DNA of 9,056 bases. Source: Candidatus Glassiibacteriota bacterium. Lineage in GTDB: Bacteria; Gemmatimonadota; Glassbacteria; GWA2-58-10. The stretch covers positions 1 to 9,056 of the forward strand of contig JAUVUV010000060.1 of assembly GCA_030604975.1 (NCBI GenBank), in the 5' to 3' direction. Position numbers and translations under genes: made by a program. Below the pieces are notes generated by a model. That model had not been told where the DNA came from, did not search any database, and saw only the letters and a program-made list of their open reading frames with translations. Of this stretch, positions 6,657 through 9,056 are shown piece by piece; within the stretch, counting starts at the first letter, position 1; each line of letters starts with the position of its first letter.

Positions 6657-6682
6657 AATAGCGGCCCTTTGGCGCTGTTTTT
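6657..6682 (+). terminator. rho-independent terminator-like hairpin after the M14 gene
   Basis: AATAGCG (6657-6663) pairs with CGCTGTT (6673-6679) with one G-U pair. The stem continues past a bulged G as CC/GG around a CTTT loop, and a run of five T (6678-6682) overlaps the base of the stem. It lies 11 bases after the TGA. The bulge and short GC core make it moderate in strength. Confidence 0.6.
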
Positions 6683-6693
6683 ATCAGTTTCTC

Positions 6694-6721
6694 TTGATTT
6701 ATCCCACTTCTGCCTAATAAT
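6694..6721 (+). promoter_or_regulatory. putative sigma70-type promoter of the alpha/beta-hydrolase gene
   Basis: TTGATT (6694-6699, four of six matches) and AATAAT (6716-6721, five of six) are separated by 16 bases. The pair lies between the hairpin at 6657-6682 and the gene start at 6778. Its position favours separate transcription, but the sequence match alone is modest. Confidence 0.4.
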
Positions 6722-6777
6722 AAAGTAGAAGGATCGCAACTCTTTTGTGACTTATCTCTTAAAAGGGTTTTGAGTCA

Positions 6778-8934
6778 ATGACCAGCGATTTCCGGACGCA
6801 TATTCCAGTTGGTCTCTTTAAAGGCTTGCTCACCCATCGGCTGATTACGGTGGGTGTTTTCTTTGCCGCTCTGAGCTTGATTTCGCTCCCTGGCTGTGCA
6901 AGAAAGGAAGCCATTAAGCCGGTTTCGGGAGTTAGCGGGCTGACTATCGAACGCCGGATACTGCTCGGAGAGGGGGTATCTTTCGGCGCCGCAGGGTCCT
7001 ACGAGACCCTGACAGGCAAGGTCCACTATGTGCTCGACCCTGAGGGTGAGCATAACAGGAGGGTCACTGATGCCCGGTTCGCTGCGGATGCAGACAGCCT
7101 GGTGCGTTACAGCGCGGATATTATTATCGTCAAGCCTACAGACACCGCGCGAGGCAACGGTGCTCTTCTCTACCATGTGGTCAACCGGGGCAACTATGAC
7201 CGCCGGGTCCTGGAAGCCGGGCCATGGACCGAAGTAGCCACCTCAGTATGCGGCAGCACAGAGCGTATGGGCAGGTTGATGAAACAGGGATTCACCATTG
7301 TTTTCTCCGGGTGGCAGGATGATATACTCGCCGAAAATGACCGGTTGAGGCTTTATGCGCCTGAGGCCTTAAAGAACGGCAGCCCCATGCCGGGACCCGT
7401 TCTGGCAGAAATACAGACCGATAGCGTCGAAAAGATCGCTTATCTTGGAGACTCAGGCCACAGAGCTTATCCGGTAGATCCTGTGCATGCGCAGAAAGCC
7501 GAAATGCGCGTGCACCAAACCCATGCCGACCCCGGCACACTGATCGAGCGCGGAAGTTGGAGCTTTGCGCGTCTGGATGAAAACAGCCGGGTGCGGCCGA
7601 ACAGTGAGCATGTCTATTATCCTCAAGGGTTTGAGCCGTTCAGATTCTATACCGTGCGCTACCGCACCCACCGTTCACCGTTGATGAGTCTCTGTTTCCC
7701 GGCAGTGCGGGACCTGGTTACATTTCTCACCAGCGCGGACACCCTGAATCCCCTGCTGGATGCCAACAGCGAGTGCCCGATCCGCTGGCGGCTGGCCTAT
7801 GGTTCGAGCCAGTGCGGCCGTTTCCTGCGCAATTTCCTCTACCATGGGTTCAACCGCGGGCTTGACGGCCGCAGGGTTTTCGACGGGATGCTGCCCAATG
7901 TGCCGGGCTGCCGGATGGGCTTTTTCAACTACCGCCACGCCCAGCCCTCCCGCGCCTGGGGGTTTTACCCCAATTTCGATTTCCCCTTCACCGACTTTCC
8001 CACTACCGACCCGGTAACCGGTAAGGCCGGCGGAATCCTCCAAGCAGTGCCCGACTCGTTCCAGCCAAAGATAGCCTATATCCATCACTCGGGTGAATAT
8101 TGGTCAAGCGGCGCGGCCCTGACCCACACGGATGTACAGGGAATCGAAGATATAGAGATCCCTCCCAACGTAAGAATTTACACGATCAGCGGTACAGCCC
8201 ACGGCTCGGCGGAGCTGGCTGGTGGCCGTCCCGAGTCAGCGCCCGGGTATTATCTGCCGTACAACCCCAACGCGGCTCATTTTATCGAGATGCCCCTGCT
8301 GGAGGCTCTCTCGCGCTGGGTGATGTTCAACCAGCCGCCTCCGCCGAGCAGCTACCCGCGTATCGACCGGGATGAGCTCGTAGCAGTGGAGATGTTCAGT
8401 TTCCCCACAGTTCCGGATGTAAAGGCGCCGGTGCTTGTCGAGCTGCACCCCCGTTTCGACTGGGGAGAGCGTTTCGGGCAGGGAATACTGGACAATGCCC
8501 TGCCTGGAATCGGCCCGCTGTATCCGAATCTAGTGCCTGTAGTCGGCCCGGACGGCAACGAGGTGGCGGGTATCCGCTCCCCCCATGTTGCAGTACCGGT
8601 GGCAAGCTATACTGGATGGAATTACCCGAAAGGCTTCGATGGCGTCGAGAACACAGTTGCTTCCCGGCTTAGCGGTGCCTGGCTGCCGTTTTGCAAGGAC
8701 CGCCGGGAGAAAATAAGCCGCGGAGACAGCCGCAAAAGCCTCGAAGAGCTTTATAAGGGGAGCGGAGACTACCTGGACAGGCTTCGCCGCTATGCGGAAA
8801 AACTGGTCGATCAGGGCCTGATGCTCGCAGAGGACATCGACCTGATTCTCGAACAGGGTGGAGCAATGTACGATTTCGTTTCCAGCCAGGGAGCCTGGAA
8901 AAAGGACTCCGGCTTTAACGAGAAAGCTGACTGA
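6778..8934 (+). CDS. alpha/beta-hydrolase domain (Abhydrolase_10-like) lipoprotein
   Basis: The product has 718 residues. Its N-terminus has a basic region, a hydrophobic core and a lipobox LPGC with C40, so it is probably a lipoprotein anchored in a membrane; Pro at -2 is less usual. The body fits the Abhydrolase_10-type proteins: strand motif NGALLYHVVNRGNYD, nucleophile elbow YGSSQCGRFLRNFLYHGFN with S344 as the likely nucleophile, VFDGMLPNVPG, HHSGEYW with E440 as candidate acid, and ISGTAHGS with H475 as catalytic His. The family consists of predicted esterases whose natural substrates are largely unknown. The ATG is preceded by a modest AAGGG (6763-6767), 10 bases away. A charged C-terminal tail (about 640-718) follows the catalytic domain. 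Its stop directly abuts the next reading frame, so a shared transcript is likely. Confidence 0.87.
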   Translation: MTSDFRTHIPVGLFKGLLTHRLITVGVFFAALSLISLPGCARKEAIKPVSGVSGLTIERRILLGEGVSFGAAGSYETLTGKVHYVLDPEGEHNRRVTDARFAADADSLVRYSADIIIVKPTDTARGNGALLYHVVNRGNYDRRVLEAGPWTEVATSVCGSTERMGRLMKQGFTIVFSGWQDDILAENDRLRLYAPEALKNGSPMPGPVLAEIQTDSVEKIAYLGDSGHRAYPVDPVHAQKAEMRVHQTHADPGTLIERGSWSFARLDENSRVRPNSEHVYYPQGFEPFRFYTVRYRTHRSPLMSLCFPAVRDLVTFLTSADTLNPLLDANSECPIRWRLAYGSSQCGRFLRNFLYHGFNRGLDGRRVFDGMLPNVPGCRMGFFNYRHAQPSRAWGFYPNFDFPFTDFPTTDPVTGKAGGILQAVPDSFQPKIAYIHHSGEYWSSGAALTHTDVQGIEDIEIPPNVRIYTISGTAHGSAELAGGRPESAPGYYLPYNPNAAHFIEMPLLEALSRWVMFNQPPPPSSYPRIDRDELVAVEMFSFPTVPDVKAPVLVELHPRFDWGERFGQGILDNALPGIGPLYPNLVPVVGPDGNEVAGIRSPHVAVPVASYTGWNYPKGFDGVENTVASRLSGAWLPFCKDRREKISRGDSRKSLEELYKGSGDYLDRLRRYAEKLVDQGLMLAEDIDLILEQGGAMYDFVSSQGAWKKDSGFNEKAD

Positions 8935-9056
8935 GTGATTAGTGAAAATAACAATAAGTTGCCCGGCAGGCTCGGCGACAGCGCCAGCCTTCACGTGCTG
9001 CATGTTTTCGAGCAGAGGATTCACCCGGCATTTTATATCATAGACAAGACCACTTC
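8935..9056 (+). CDS. unidentified coding region, 5' part only, runs off right edge
   Basis: A frame opens with GTG (8935-8937) immediately after the TGA of the hydrolase gene and stays open for 40 codons to the window end. Its residues include SASLHVLHVFEQRIH and FYIIDKT. Third positions are mostly G or C from the ninth codon on, like the genes around it, and the other plus-strand frames look worse. No clear Shine-Dalgarno sequence precedes the GTG, so translational coupling or a later start is possible. Too little is visible for a family call. Confidence 0.5.
   Translation, partial: MISENNNKLPGRLGDSASLHVLHVFEQRIHPAFYIIDKTT

Noticed and set aside
5849..6739. Minus-strand frame of 296 codons opposite the end of the M14 gene
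   Set aside because: Antisense to a well-supported gene, no domain motif, and it begins in the intergenic terminator/promoter region without a ribosome binding site.

Overview
This is a bacterial chromosomal window with moderately GC-rich coding sequence and AT-rich intergenic gaps. The gene families seen are DUF4922 (HIT/GalT-like), DUF4091, a long M14 carboxypeptidase with a C-terminal amidotransferase-like domain, and an Abhydrolase_10-type lipoprotein. Together with Shine-Dalgarno sites and a lipobox, they suggest a Gram-negative heterotroph, perhaps from the FCB/Planctomycetes-like candidate phyla. That placement is a guess from family content; no marker gene fixes the taxonomy.

Layout. 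Bases 1-126 hold, on the minus strand, the core of an HD (HDIG/HD-GYP type) phosphohydrolase domain whose 5' end is broken: no start codon lies in frame, and one extra base in an A6 run would join it to an upstream ATG with a ribosome binding site. Bases 135-443 are an AT-rich gap that ends in a sigma70-like promoter for tRNA-Glu(CTC) at 444-519. A strong hairpin at 523-553 has A and T tracts on both sides and should terminate both the tRNA and the minus-strand operon that converges on it.

The minus-strand operon is transcribed from about 3893 down to 575. Its genes are an exported DUF4091 glycoside-hydrolase-like protein, a cytoplasmic DUF4922 HIT/GalT-like nucleotidyl-transfer or phosphorylase protein, and a small protein with two three-cysteine clusters. 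A divergent intergenic region (3894-4093) separates it from the plus-strand genes.

The plus-strand genes are a secreted M14 zinc carboxypeptidase fused to a class I glutamine-amidotransferase-like domain (best start TTG 4094), a terminator-like hairpin, a promoter-like element, and an alpha/beta-hydrolase lipoprotein. A further frame opens immediately after that stop and runs off the right edge.

Working together (inference): three of the complete proteins are predicted to be exported hydrolases aimed at glycan, peptide and ester bonds, and the DUF4922 protein could handle an activated sugar inside the cell. This would suit a polymer scavenger, but no transporter, SusC/D pair or dedicated regulator lies in the window to prove a shared pathway. 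I found no mobile element, CRISPR array, integrase or phage gene. The most useful leads are the small Cys-cluster gene and its in-frame relation to the DUF4922 stop codon, the three-gene minus-strand operon, the broken HD gene, and the start correction for the M14 gene.
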